Positions 10,242-18,190 of a stretch of 64,000 bases of DNA are shown in pieces. The stretch is from assembly GCA_951812805.1 (NCBI GenBank), contig CATOSZ010000016.1, positions 1-64,000 on the forward strand. The letters are read 5' to 3'. The position numbers and the translations under genes were made by a program. Within the stretch, counting starts at the first letter, position 1; every line of letters begins with the position of its first letter. The notes under the pieces are model-generated. The model was given only the letters and a program-made list of their open reading frames with translations. It did no database searches and was not told the DNA's origin. The stretch comes from an uncultured Alphaproteobacteria bacterium (GTDB taxonomy: Bacteria; Pseudomonadota; Alphaproteobacteria; GCA-2731375).

Positions 10242-10655
10242 ATGAGCGAACGGCCCAAGAGTTTCAACGGCATGCGCCACATCGCCTTCATGGTCGAGGA
10301 CCTGGAGGCCTGCGAAGCCTTCTACACCGATATCATGGGCATGGACCTGCTGTGGCGCGCCCACGAGGACCTCGTCTATCTTACCTGTGGCAACGACAAC
10401 CTCTCTCTCGCCCGCGCCAAGACACCGCGGGAGGCCGGCGGCTGCATGGACCACTTCGGCTTCATCGCCGACAGCAAGCAGGACCTGGACGACTGGTTCC
10501 GCTTCATGCAAGACAAGGGTGTGCCCCTGCTGGACGAGCCGCACGACCACAAGGACGGTGCCCGCAGCTTCCATTGCAAGGACCCGGCCGGCAACGTCAT
10601 CCAGCCGATCTATCATCCCGCGATCTCCGGCCAGCGTTTCAGCCAGCCCGACTGA
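10242..10655 (+). CDS. VOC-family (glyoxalase/dioxygenase superfamily) protein
   Basis: The protein has 137 residues and a single vicinal-oxygen-chelate domain. The N-terminal strand MRHIAFMVEDLEACEAFYTDIMGMDLLW and the later HFGFIADSKQDLDDW and KDPAGNVIQPIYH are typical, with candidate metal ligands His in MRHIAF and MDHFGF and a Gln near the C-terminus. GGGAGGAG precedes the ATG by about ten bases. Members include glyoxalase I, extradiol dioxygenases and resistance proteins; the reaction here is unknown. Confidence 0.85.
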   Translation: MSERPKSFNGMRHIAFMVEDLEACEAFYTDIMGMDLLWRAHEDLVYLTCGNDNLSLARAKTPREAGGCMDHFGFIADSKQDLDDWFRFMQDKGVPLLDEPHDHKDGARSFHCKDPAGNVIQPIYHPAISGQRFSQPD

Positions 10656-10662
10656 CCTCCTT

Positions 10663-12396
10663 GTGAGTGACGCGCGACCGCAACGCCGTCTCGCGGCGAT
10701 CCTGGCCTGTGACGTCGTCGGCTTTTCCCGCCTGATGGAGCGCGACGAAGCCGGCACGCTCGCCCGCGTCAAGGCGGTCCGGTCGGAAGTGGTCGAAGCG
10801 GAGACGGGGACGAGAGGCGGACGCGTCTTCAAGACCACCGGCGATGGCGCGCTGGCCGAGTTCCCAAGCGCCGTGGCGGCGGTCGAGGCGGCGATCGCCG
10901 TCCAGGCCGCCCTCGCCGGACGGGAGGCGGAACGGGCCGAGGAGAACCGCATCCACTTGCGCATCGGCGTTTCCCTGGGCGACGTCATGGTCGACGGCGA
11001 CGACCTCTATGGCAACGGCGTGAATGTCGCGGCCCGCATGGAGGCGCTCGCCGAGCCCGGCGGCATCTGCGTCTCCGGCAACGTGCACGAGCATGTGGAG
11101 ACCGCCCTCGAGGCGGGTTTCGAGGACCTCGGCGCGCAGACGGTGAAGAATATCGCGCGGCCGGTGCACTGCTTTCGGGTCACCACCGGGGCGCGCGGCG
11201 TTTCACCTCCACGTATCTCGGATAAGCCCTCCATCGTCGTCCTCCCCTTCGCCAACATGTCGGGCGACGCGGAGCAGGAGTTTTTCTCGGACGGGATCAC
11301 CGAGGACGTCATCACCGCGCTCAGCCGTATCCGCCAACTCTTCGTCATGGCGCGCAACACCGCCTTCACCTACAAGGGCCAGGCCGTCGACGTCCGCGCC
11401 GTCGCCCGCGAGTTGGGCGTGCGCTACGTGCTGGAGGGCAGCGTGCGCCGCGCCGGCGAGCGGGTCCGCATCACCGCGCAGCTGATCGACGGCGCCAGCG
11501 GCGATCACCTCTGGGCCGAGCGTTACGACCGGAAGCTGGAAGACATCTTCGCCGTCCAGGACGAAATCACCGAGATCGTCGCCGGCACGCTGGAGCCGGA
11601 AATCACCAAGGCCGAGTTCGAGCGCCAGCGCCATGCGCCGCCGGAGAGCCTGGATGCCTGGCAGCTCTTTCAACTCGGCGTCTATCACTTCAACCGCCTG
11701 ACGCCGGAAGACGACGCGGCGGCCGAGCGGCACCTCGAGGCGGCGATCGACCGGGACCCTGGCTTCAGCCCGTCGCACTCCATGCTGGCGCGGTTCCGAA
11801 CGCGCCACGCCAACGCCGAATTGGCCGCGGACATGGACCGTATCTACGCCTCGGCGCTCGCCACAGCCCGGACCGCCGTCTCGCTGGACCCGGAGGACGC
11901 GCACGCCCATACCGCCCTCGGCTTTACCTTGAAGCGAAGCGATCTCACGGCGTCGATCAAGGCGTTCGAGCAGGCCCTGACGCTCAATCCCAACCTGTCG
12001 ACGGCGCACTTCGGCCTGTCCGCGACCCTGCTGGAGGCCGGGCGGACGAGTGAGGCGCGGGACCATGTGACGACGGCGATGCGGTTGAGCCCCCGGGACC
12101 CGCTGACCCCGCTCTATCGCGGCATGCATGGCGCGATCCAGTTCGCCGACGGCGACTATGACGGCGCGCTGGCCCTGCTGCCGCGGCCGAGCGAGGGCAA
12201 GATGGCGCGCGCGCGGCGTTCCGCCCTGCGTGTCGCCGCCCTCGCCCTGCAGGGACGCGAGGCGGAAATGCGGGCGGAGAAGGCGCAGCTGCTGGCGACC
12301 TACCCGCATCTGACCATCGCCCTCGCGCTTCAATACAACGGCGACGTCGGCGGACATCTGGCCGAGGGTCTTGCCGCGGCGGGGATACCGGCGTGA
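10663..12396 (+). CDS. Class III adenylate/guanylate cyclase with TolB-N-like and TPR regions (tandem copy A)
   Basis: The protein has 577 residues. The cyclase domain (about 1-175) has both metal-binding aspartates (ACDVVGFSRLM and KTTGDGALAEF) and the NVAAR segment that stabilises the transition state, so it should be catalytic. A middle region (about 185-330; IVVLPFANMSGD, SDGITEDVITALSR, ARELGVRYVLEGSVRR) resembles the TolB N-terminal/FlgO-like module common in these proteins. TPR repeats follow (YHFNRLTPEDD, SLDPEDAHAHTALGF, LNPNLSTAHFGLS). The GTG at 10663 is inferred because the catalytic domain starts at once; no strong ribosome-binding site is visible. No membrane segment, so it is probably cytoplasmic. 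A close paralogue follows after 13 bp. Confidence 0.88.
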   Translation: MSDARPQRRLAAILACDVVGFSRLMERDEAGTLARVKAVRSEVVEAETGTRGGRVFKTTGDGALAEFPSAVAAVEAAIAVQAALAGREAERAEENRIHLRIGVSLGDVMVDGDDLYGNGVNVAARMEALAEPGGICVSGNVHEHVETALEAGFEDLGAQTVKNIARPVHCFRVTTGARGVSPPRISDKPSIVVLPFANMSGDAEQEFFSDGITEDVITALSRIRQLFVMARNTAFTYKGQAVDVRAVARELGVRYVLEGSVRRAGERVRITAQLIDGASGDHLWAERYDRKLEDIFAVQDEITEIVAGTLEPEITKAEFERQRHAPPESLDAWQLFQLGVYHFNRLTPEDDAAAERHLEAAIDRDPGFSPSHSMLARFRTRHANAELAADMDRIYASALATARTAVSLDPEDAHAHTALGFTLKRSDLTASIKAFEQALTLNPNLSTAHFGLSATLLEAGRTSEARDHVTTAMRLSPRDPLTPLYRGMHGAIQFADGDYDGALALLPRPSEGKMARARRSALRVAALALQGREAEMRAEKAQLLATYPHLTIALALQYNGDVGGHLAEGLAAAGIPA

Positions 12397-12409
12397 GGAG
12401 GCGACATCC

Positions 12410-14137
12410 ATGACCCCGCGCCGACGCCGCCTGGCCGCGATCCTGGCCGCCGACGTGATCGGCTATTCCCGCCTCATGGAGCGCGACGAGGCCGGGACGC
12501 TGGCCCGCGTCGAGGCCATTCGCGACGACATCGTCGCAACCGCGACCAGCACGCGCGAGGGGCGCATCTTCAAGACCACCGGCGACGGTGTGCTGGCCGA
12601 GTTCGCCAGCGCCGTCGCCGCCGTCGAGGCCGCGGTCGCCATCCAGGCCACCCTCGCCGAGCACGAGGTGGCGCGGGCGGAGGCGGAACGGATCGACCTG
12701 CGCATCGGCATCTCGCTCGGCGACGTGATGGTCGACGGCGACGATCTCTACGGCAACGGCGTCAACGTCGCCGCCCGCATGGAAAGCCTGGCGGAGCCCG
12801 GCGGCATCTGCGTGTCCGGCAACGTGCATGAACATGTCGCCGGCGCCCTGGATGTCGCCTTCGAGGATCTCGGGCCCCAACGGGTGAAGAACATCGAGCA
12901 GCCAATCCATTGCTACCGCGTCGCCACCGCGGCGACGCCGGCCCCCCGGCCCCGGATCTCGGATAAGCCCGGAATCGTCGTCCTCCCCTTCGCCAACATG
13001 TCCGGCGACGAAGAGCAGGCGTATTTCTCCGACGGCATCACCGAGGACATCATCACGGCGCTGTCCCGCATCCGCCAGCTCTTCGTCATGGCCCGCAATA
13101 CCGCCTTCACCTACAAGGGCCAGGCCGTCGACGTACGCGCCGTCGCCCGCGAGCTGGGCGTGCGCTACGTGCTGGAGGGCAGCGTGCGGCGCGCCGGCAA
13201 CCGGGTGCGCATTACGGCCCAGCTGATCCACGGCGAAAGCGGCGACCACCTCTGGGCCGAGCGCTACGACCGCAACCTGGAAGACATCTTCGCCGTACAG
13301 GATGAGATCACCGAAATCGTCGCCGGTACGTTGGAGCCGGAGATCACCAAGGCGGAGTTCGAACGCCAGCGCCATGCGCCGCCGGACAATCTCGATGCCT
13401 GGCAGCTCTTCCAGCGCGGCATCTATCATTTTCACCGCGTCACCGACGACGACGATCAGCGGGCGATCGCACTTCTCGAAGCGGCGATCGTCAAAGACGC
13501 AGGTTTTTCGCCGGCGTACGCGGCCTTGGCCCGGTGCCATTCACGCGGCGCCATCCGCCGGTTGGACCGAACTCGAACGGACGCCTACGAAAAAGCTCTG
13601 GTAATTTCCCGCAAAGCCGTCTCGCTCGACCCCGAGGATGCACATGCCCATGCCGCCTTGGGCTTCGCGTCCGAATTCGAGGATGCGCGTCACTCGATCC
13701 GATCGTTCCGACAGGCCCTGTCGTTGAACCCGAACCTGGCGCATGCCCACTTCGGCCTCGGCATGATTTTACTGAACACGGGCCAGACCGACGCCAGCAT
13801 CGAACATATCGAAACCGCGATCCGGCTCAGCCCGCGCGATCCCTTGATGACGCTTTATCAAAGCCTGCTCGGCTCCGCTCGCTTCGCCCTCGCCGACGAC
13901 GAGGGCGCACTCGAACTCATGCCCGCAGCCCGGCCAGGCGATCAGGCGAGCGGGCGGCGCTCCGCCGTCAGGGTCGCCGCCCTTGCCCATCTCGGCCGCG
14001 GCGCGGAGGCGCAGCTGGAGCTTGATCGCTACATGATCGTCTTTCCGCATGCGACGGTTTCGCTCGTCCTGCATCACACCAGCGACCTCGGCGGCAGGCT
14101 CGCCGATGGACTTCGCAAGGCCGGTATGCCGGAATAG
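12410..14137 (+). CDS. Class III adenylate/guanylate cyclase with TolB-N-like and TPR regions (tandem copy B)
   Basis: The protein has 575 residues and is a paralogue of the preceding gene with the same domain order. Catalytic residues are present (Asp in AADVIGYSRLM, KTTGDGVLAEF, NVAARME). The middle TolB-N-like region is nearly identical to copy A over some 150 residues, whereas the TPR region has diverged (RGIYHFHRVTDDDDQRA, ALGFASEFEDARHS, GLGMILLNTGQTDASIEH). ATG 12410 follows GAGGAGG by about nine bases and lies 13 bp after copy A, so the two are co-transcribed. Different TPR regions suggest different partners or signals for the same second messenger. Confidence 0.92.
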   Translation: MTPRRRRLAAILAADVIGYSRLMERDEAGTLARVEAIRDDIVATATSTREGRIFKTTGDGVLAEFASAVAAVEAAVAIQATLAEHEVARAEAERIDLRIGISLGDVMVDGDDLYGNGVNVAARMESLAEPGGICVSGNVHEHVAGALDVAFEDLGPQRVKNIEQPIHCYRVATAATPAPRPRISDKPGIVVLPFANMSGDEEQAYFSDGITEDIITALSRIRQLFVMARNTAFTYKGQAVDVRAVARELGVRYVLEGSVRRAGNRVRITAQLIHGESGDHLWAERYDRNLEDIFAVQDEITEIVAGTLEPEITKAEFERQRHAPPDNLDAWQLFQRGIYHFHRVTDDDDQRAIALLEAAIVKDAGFSPAYAALARCHSRGAIRRLDRTRTDAYEKALVISRKAVSLDPEDAHAHAALGFASEFEDARHSIRSFRQALSLNPNLAHAHFGLGMILLNTGQTDASIEHIETAIRLSPRDPLMTLYQSLLGSARFALADDEGALELMPAARPGDQASGRRSAVRVAALAHLGRGAEAQLELDRYMIVFPHATVSLVLHHTSDLGGRLADGLRKAGMPE

Positions 14138-14171
14138 CCTGGACACCACATTCCTCGGGAGGAGAAGACCC

Positions 14172-14570
14172 ATGTTCCTGACACGCGACGAAGCCAACCG
14201 GATTTGCGAGGGCGCCGTGGCCGAGGCCCAGCGCCTGGGCATCACCATCAATGTCGCGGTGTGCGACGCGGGCGGCATCCTGATGGCCTTTCAACGCATG
14301 GACGGCGCCATGTGGGCCGGCGCCTACGGCAGCCAGGGCAAGGCGATCGCGTCGGCCGCCTTCGGCAAGCCGAGCGGCGAGCTGACCGAGCGGTCCGCCC
14401 ATCCGACCTTCCAGGGCATCAAGGCCGATTCCGGCGGGCGCATGATCTTCGGCCAGGGTGCGGTCGACATCCGCCGCGGCGACGGCACGCTGGTCGGCGC
14501 CTGCGGCGTCGGCGGCGGCACCGCGCAGGAGGACGAAGACTGCGCGCGGGCCGGCATCGCCTGCCTTTGA
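14172..14570 (+). CDS. GlcG/HbpS-family protein
   Basis: The protein has 132 residues and the GlcG/HbpS (DUF336) fold: LTRDEANRICEGAVAEAQRLG, then NVAVCDAGGILMAFQRMDGA, a glycine-rich FGQGAVDIRRGDGTLVGACG and the C-terminal helix DEDCARAGI. Family members bind haem or small molecules; the precise role here is unknown. No signal peptide is seen. GGGAGGAG lies about eight bases before the ATG. It follows the second cyclase gene by 34 bp and converges with glnD, three bases away. Confidence 0.88.
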   Translation: MFLTRDEANRICEGAVAEAQRLGITINVAVCDAGGILMAFQRMDGAMWAGAYGSQGKAIASAAFGKPSGELTERSAHPTFQGIKADSGGRMIFGQGAVDIRRGDGTLVGACGVGGGTAQEDEDCARAGIACL

Positions 14571-14573
14571 GGG

Positions 14574-17327
14574 CTACTCCGCCGCGACCGCGTCGCCGGG
14601 CGCGGCTGCGGCGAGCGCCGAGAGCAGGGCGATCCGCAGCTTGGTCAGACGCTGCTCGCTCTCGATCTTCAGGCCGAACAGGTCCTTGACGTAGAAGACG
14701 TCCACCGCCCGCTCGCCGTAGGTCGCGATGCGGGCGTGCTGGATGGTGAGCGACAATTCGAAGAACACCCGGGTCAGGTCGTGCAGCAGGGCGGGCCGGT
14801 CGCGCCCGTTGACCTCGACCACCGTGTGGGTGTTGGAGGCCTGGTTGTCGATCAACACGCGCGGCTCGACCGTGAAGACGGCGCTGCGGCTCGGCAGCCG
14901 GCCCTTGCGCTTGGGCAGCTCGACCCGGAGGCTGAGATCGCCGGTGAGCGTCCGCTCGATCGTCGCCGACAGCTTGGCCAACCGGTCCGGGCGGTCGAAG
15001 GCCGCGCCCTCCAGGTCCTGGACGGTGAAGATATCGAGGGCCATGCCGTCGGTCGTGGTGTGGATGCGGGCATCGACGATGCCGGCTCCGCTCGCCGCGA
15101 TGGCGCCGGTCAGCCGGCTGAACAGGCCCGGATGGTCGGCCGTATAGACCGTGACTTCGGTCATCGCCTGGAAGCGGTTGATCCGCGTCGCCACGGTCAG
15201 CGGCGCCGCGCGCTGATCGGCGTCCCGCATCAGCCGGGCGCGATGCTCGTGGCTGTCGAGGTCGGTGGCCAGCCAGAAGCCCTCCTGCCCGCGGCCGAAG
15301 TGTCGCTCCCGGTCCTCGGCCGGCCAGTCGGACAGCCGCTCTGCCAGTTCGGCCTGCAGGGCCGCAACGCGCTGGTCGCGGGCGACCGCGGCATGGCCGC
15401 CCAGCATGAATTCCTCGGCCCGGTGGAACAGCTCGCGCAGCAGCTGGCCCTTCCAGCCGTTCCACACGCCCGGGCCGACGGCGCGGATGTCGGCCACGGT
15501 CAGCACCAGCAGCAGGCGCAATCGCTCCGGGCTTTGTACCAGAGCCACGAAGTCCTCGATCGTCTTCGGGTCTTCCAGGTTGCGTTTGAAGGCCGTGGCA
15601 CTCATCGCCAGGTGCCAGCGGACCAGCCAGGCGACCGTCTCCGTCTCGTCGGCATCCAGGCCGAAGCGCGGGCCGAGGCGGTTGGCGACCTCCTCCCCCA
15701 GCACCGAATGGTCGCCGCCGCGGCCCTTGGCGATATCGTGCAGCAGCACCGCGACATAGAGCACGCGGCGCATCTGCACCTTGGGCATGATTGCCACCGC
15801 CATGGGATGGTCTTCCGCGAGGCTGCCGTCCTCGATCCCGCCCAGCACGCCGACGGCGCGCACGGTGTGCTCGTCGACCGTATAGACGTGGTACATGTCG
15901 TGCTGCATCTGTGCCACGACGCGGCCGAAGTCGGGCACGAAGCGGCCCAGCACGCCCGCCTCGTTCAGCCGGCGCAGCGCCGTCTCCGGGTTCTTCCGGC
16001 TGGCCAGGATGGCCATGAAGTGTGCGTTGGCGTCCGCATCCTCGCGCAGCGCATTGTCGATCAGCCGCAGGTTCCGGGTGATCAGCTGCAACGCCCGGGG
16101 GTGGACGTCCAGCTCGCGCTCGTGCGCGACCCGGAAGAGGCGCAGCATGGCCGCCGGTTCGCGCTCGAAGGCATCGGCCTCGGCGACGTTCAGCCGTTCC
16201 CCCTCGGCGACGAAACCCTCGATCTCGCGCTTGCGCAGACCGAAGCGCGGCATCCGGAAGCGCGGCTTGCGGCGATGGCGATCCTCCATCGCGGCGCAGA
16301 AGATCCGCGTCAGGTCGCCGACTTCCTTGGCCACCAGGTAGTAATGCTTCATGAAGCGCTCGACGCCCCGGGTCCCGGCATGGTCGGTATAGCCGAGGCG
16401 GTTCGCCAGTTCCGGCTGCACGTCGAAGGTCAGCCGCTCCTCCGCCCGGCCGACCAGCACATGCAGGTGGCAGCGCACCGTGCGCAGGAACTCATAGGCC
16501 TTGTCGAAGGTCCGTTCTTCCGCCGCGGTCAGCACGCCCTGCTCGACCAGGCCGGCGACCTGGTCGGCGCCGTAGAGGTACTTGGCGATCCAGTAAAGGG
16601 TCTGCAAATCGCGGAAGCCGCCCTTGCCCTCCTTGATGTTGGGCTCCAGCACATAGCGGGAATCACCGAGCTTGCGATGGCGCGCGTCCCGCTCGGCGAG
16701 CTTGGACTCGACGAAATCCGGCCCGGTGCCGGCGACGACGTCGCGCTGGTAACGCTCGCGCAGCTCCAGGAACAGGGCCTGGTCGCCCCAGATGTAGCGG
16801 GATTCCAGAATCGAGGTGTTGATCGTCAGGTCCGATTTGGCGAGGCGAACGCATTCGTCGACGGAGCGGGTCGAATGGCCGACCTTCAAGCCCATGTCCC
16901 AAAGGATGTAGAGCATGAACTCGACGACCTGCTCGCCCCAGGGGGTCTGCTTGTAGGGCAGCAGGAACATGAGGTCGATGTCGGAGAAGGGCGCCAGCTC
17001 CGCCCGTCCGTAGCCGCCGAGGGCGACCAAGGACAACCGCTCGCCCGCCGTCGGGTTGGTCACCGGATAGACCCGGCTCGAGGTCACGTCGTAGAGCACG
17101 CGGACCAGCTGGTCCATGGCCCGGCTGGCCGCCGCCATCACCTCGCCGCCGCCGGTACCGGCCTCCAGGCGCAAACGCAACGTCTCGCGCGCCTCACCAT
17201 GGGCGGTCTTCATGAGATCCAGCAGTGCGGCGCGGAACTCGGCCCCGCTCGGCTGATGACGTTCGGCCAGTGCCTCGGCGCGGGCATTGAGCTCGGCGCG
17301 ATCGACGATGCGGGTTTCGGCGGCCAT
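14574..17327 (-). CDS. glnD: [Protein-PII] uridylyltransferase / uridylyl-removing enzyme
   Basis: The protein has 917 residues, normal for GlnD. It senses glutamine and adds or removes UMP on PII proteins, setting nitrogen assimilation. The nucleotidyltransferase motif GGYGRAELAPFSDIDLMFL is near residue 95, followed by the GlnD linker, the HD hydrolase domain (LLHDIAKGRGGDHS), and two C-terminal ACT domains (TEVTVYTADHPGLFSRL and LIDNQASNTHTVVEVNGRDRPALL) that bind glutamine. ATG 17327 is chosen by the family N-terminus; a longer frame exists upstream but overlaps the SDR gene end. The SDR and mutS genes lie upstream on the same strand. Confidence 0.97.
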   Translation of the reverse strand: MAAETRIVDRAELNARAEALAERHQPSGAEFRAALLDLMKTAHGEARETLRLRLEAGTGGGEVMAAASRAMDQLVRVLYDVTSSRVYPVTNPTAGERLSLVALGGYGRAELAPFSDIDLMFLLPYKQTPWGEQVVEFMLYILWDMGLKVGHSTRSVDECVRLAKSDLTINTSILESRYIWGDQALFLELRERYQRDVVAGTGPDFVESKLAERDARHRKLGDSRYVLEPNIKEGKGGFRDLQTLYWIAKYLYGADQVAGLVEQGVLTAAEERTFDKAYEFLRTVRCHLHVLVGRAEERLTFDVQPELANRLGYTDHAGTRGVERFMKHYYLVAKEVGDLTRIFCAAMEDRHRRKPRFRMPRFGLRKREIEGFVAEGERLNVAEADAFEREPAAMLRLFRVAHERELDVHPRALQLITRNLRLIDNALREDADANAHFMAILASRKNPETALRRLNEAGVLGRFVPDFGRVVAQMQHDMYHVYTVDEHTVRAVGVLGGIEDGSLAEDHPMAVAIMPKVQMRRVLYVAVLLHDIAKGRGGDHSVLGEEVANRLGPRFGLDADETETVAWLVRWHLAMSATAFKRNLEDPKTIEDFVALVQSPERLRLLLVLTVADIRAVGPGVWNGWKGQLLRELFHRAEEFMLGGHAAVARDQRVAALQAELAERLSDWPAEDRERHFGRGQEGFWLATDLDSHEHRARLMRDADQRAAPLTVATRINRFQAMTEVTVYTADHPGLFSRLTGAIAASGAGIVDARIHTTTDGMALDIFTVQDLEGAAFDRPDRLAKLSATIERTLTGDLSLRVELPKRKGRLPSRSAVFTVEPRVLIDNQASNTHTVVEVNGRDRPALLHDLTRVFFELSLTIQHARIATYGERAVDVFYVKDLFGLKIESEQRLTKLRIALLSALAAAAPGDAVAAE

Positions 17328-17340
17328 GGCGGGCGTTCCC

Positions 17341-18111
17341 TCAGGCCGGCGCGATGGTGACGCCGCCGTCCACCGTGATGGTCTGCCCGGTGATCCAGGC
17401 CCCGGCCGGTGCGGCCAGGAATACGGCGGCACCGGCAAGATCCTCGGGATCGCCGAGCCGGGCGAGCGGCGTGGCCGCGGTGCGATTCGCCTCTTTCTCG
17501 GGATCGTCCCACAGCGCGCGGGCGAAATCGGTCTTGACCAGACCCGGGGCGATACAGTTGAAGCGGATGTTGTGGCGCGAGAACTCGACCGAGAGGTTCC
17601 GCACGAGCTGCATGTCGGCGGCCTTGGAGAGGCAGTAGGTGCCGATGACCGGGTTGCCGACGAAACCGCCGATCGAGGAGACGATGACGAAGGCGCCGTC
17701 GTGCCGCTCCCGCATCTCGGGCACGACCAGTTCGGCGAGCCACATGTTGGAGCGGATGTTGCAGGTCATGACCTTGTCGAAGGCGCTGTCCGGCACCTCG
17801 ATGTTGGAGCCATAGTGCGGGTTGACCGCCGCGTTGGCGATGACGACGTCGATCGGTCCCCAATGCTCGCGCGTCTGGTTCACGAGATTTTCGAGCTGTT
17901 CCTTGTAGGTGATGTTACAGGGGATCGAGATCGCCTCGCCCCCCTCCGCGAGGATCTCGTCGCGGACCACGTCGCAAGCGTCGCCCTTGCGGCTGGAAAT
18001 GACGACCCGGGCCCCATGCGCCGCCAGTGCGTGCGCGATGGCCCGGCCGATACCCTTGGTCGAGCCTGTGACGATGGCCGTCTTGCCGCTGAGATCGAAC
18101 AGGTGACGCAT
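17341..18111 (-). CDS. SDR-family oxidoreductase
   Basis: The protein has 256 residues, a classical short-chain dehydrogenase/reductase. The cofactor motif TGSTKGIG lies at about residues 13-20, VIANAAVNPH follows, the catalytic Ser is in VSSIGG, and the active-site Tyr-Lys are in TYCLSK. Arg residues after the first strand (SSRKGD) favour NADP. ATG 18111 follows GGGAG by five bases. It ends 13 bp before the glnD start, so the two may be co-transcribed, though the functions are not obviously linked. Substrate unknown. Confidence 0.92.
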   Translation of the reverse strand: MRHLFDLSGKTAIVTGSTKGIGRAIAHALAAHGARVVISSRKGDACDVVRDEILAEGGEAISIPCNITYKEQLENLVNQTREHWGPIDVVIANAAVNPHYGSNIEVPDSAFDKVMTCNIRSNMWLAELVVPEMRERHDGAFVIVSSIGGFVGNPVIGTYCLSKAADMQLVRNLSVEFSRHNIRFNCIAPGLVKTDFARALWDDPEKEANRTAATPLARLGDPEDLAGAAVFLAAPAGAWITGQTITVDGGVTIAPA

Positions 18112-18190
18112 GATGACTCCCTTGCTTTGCACACTGACCTGATTTCGCGGGCACCATAACTCAATCCCGCCCGCCTGCCATCACGTGGCC

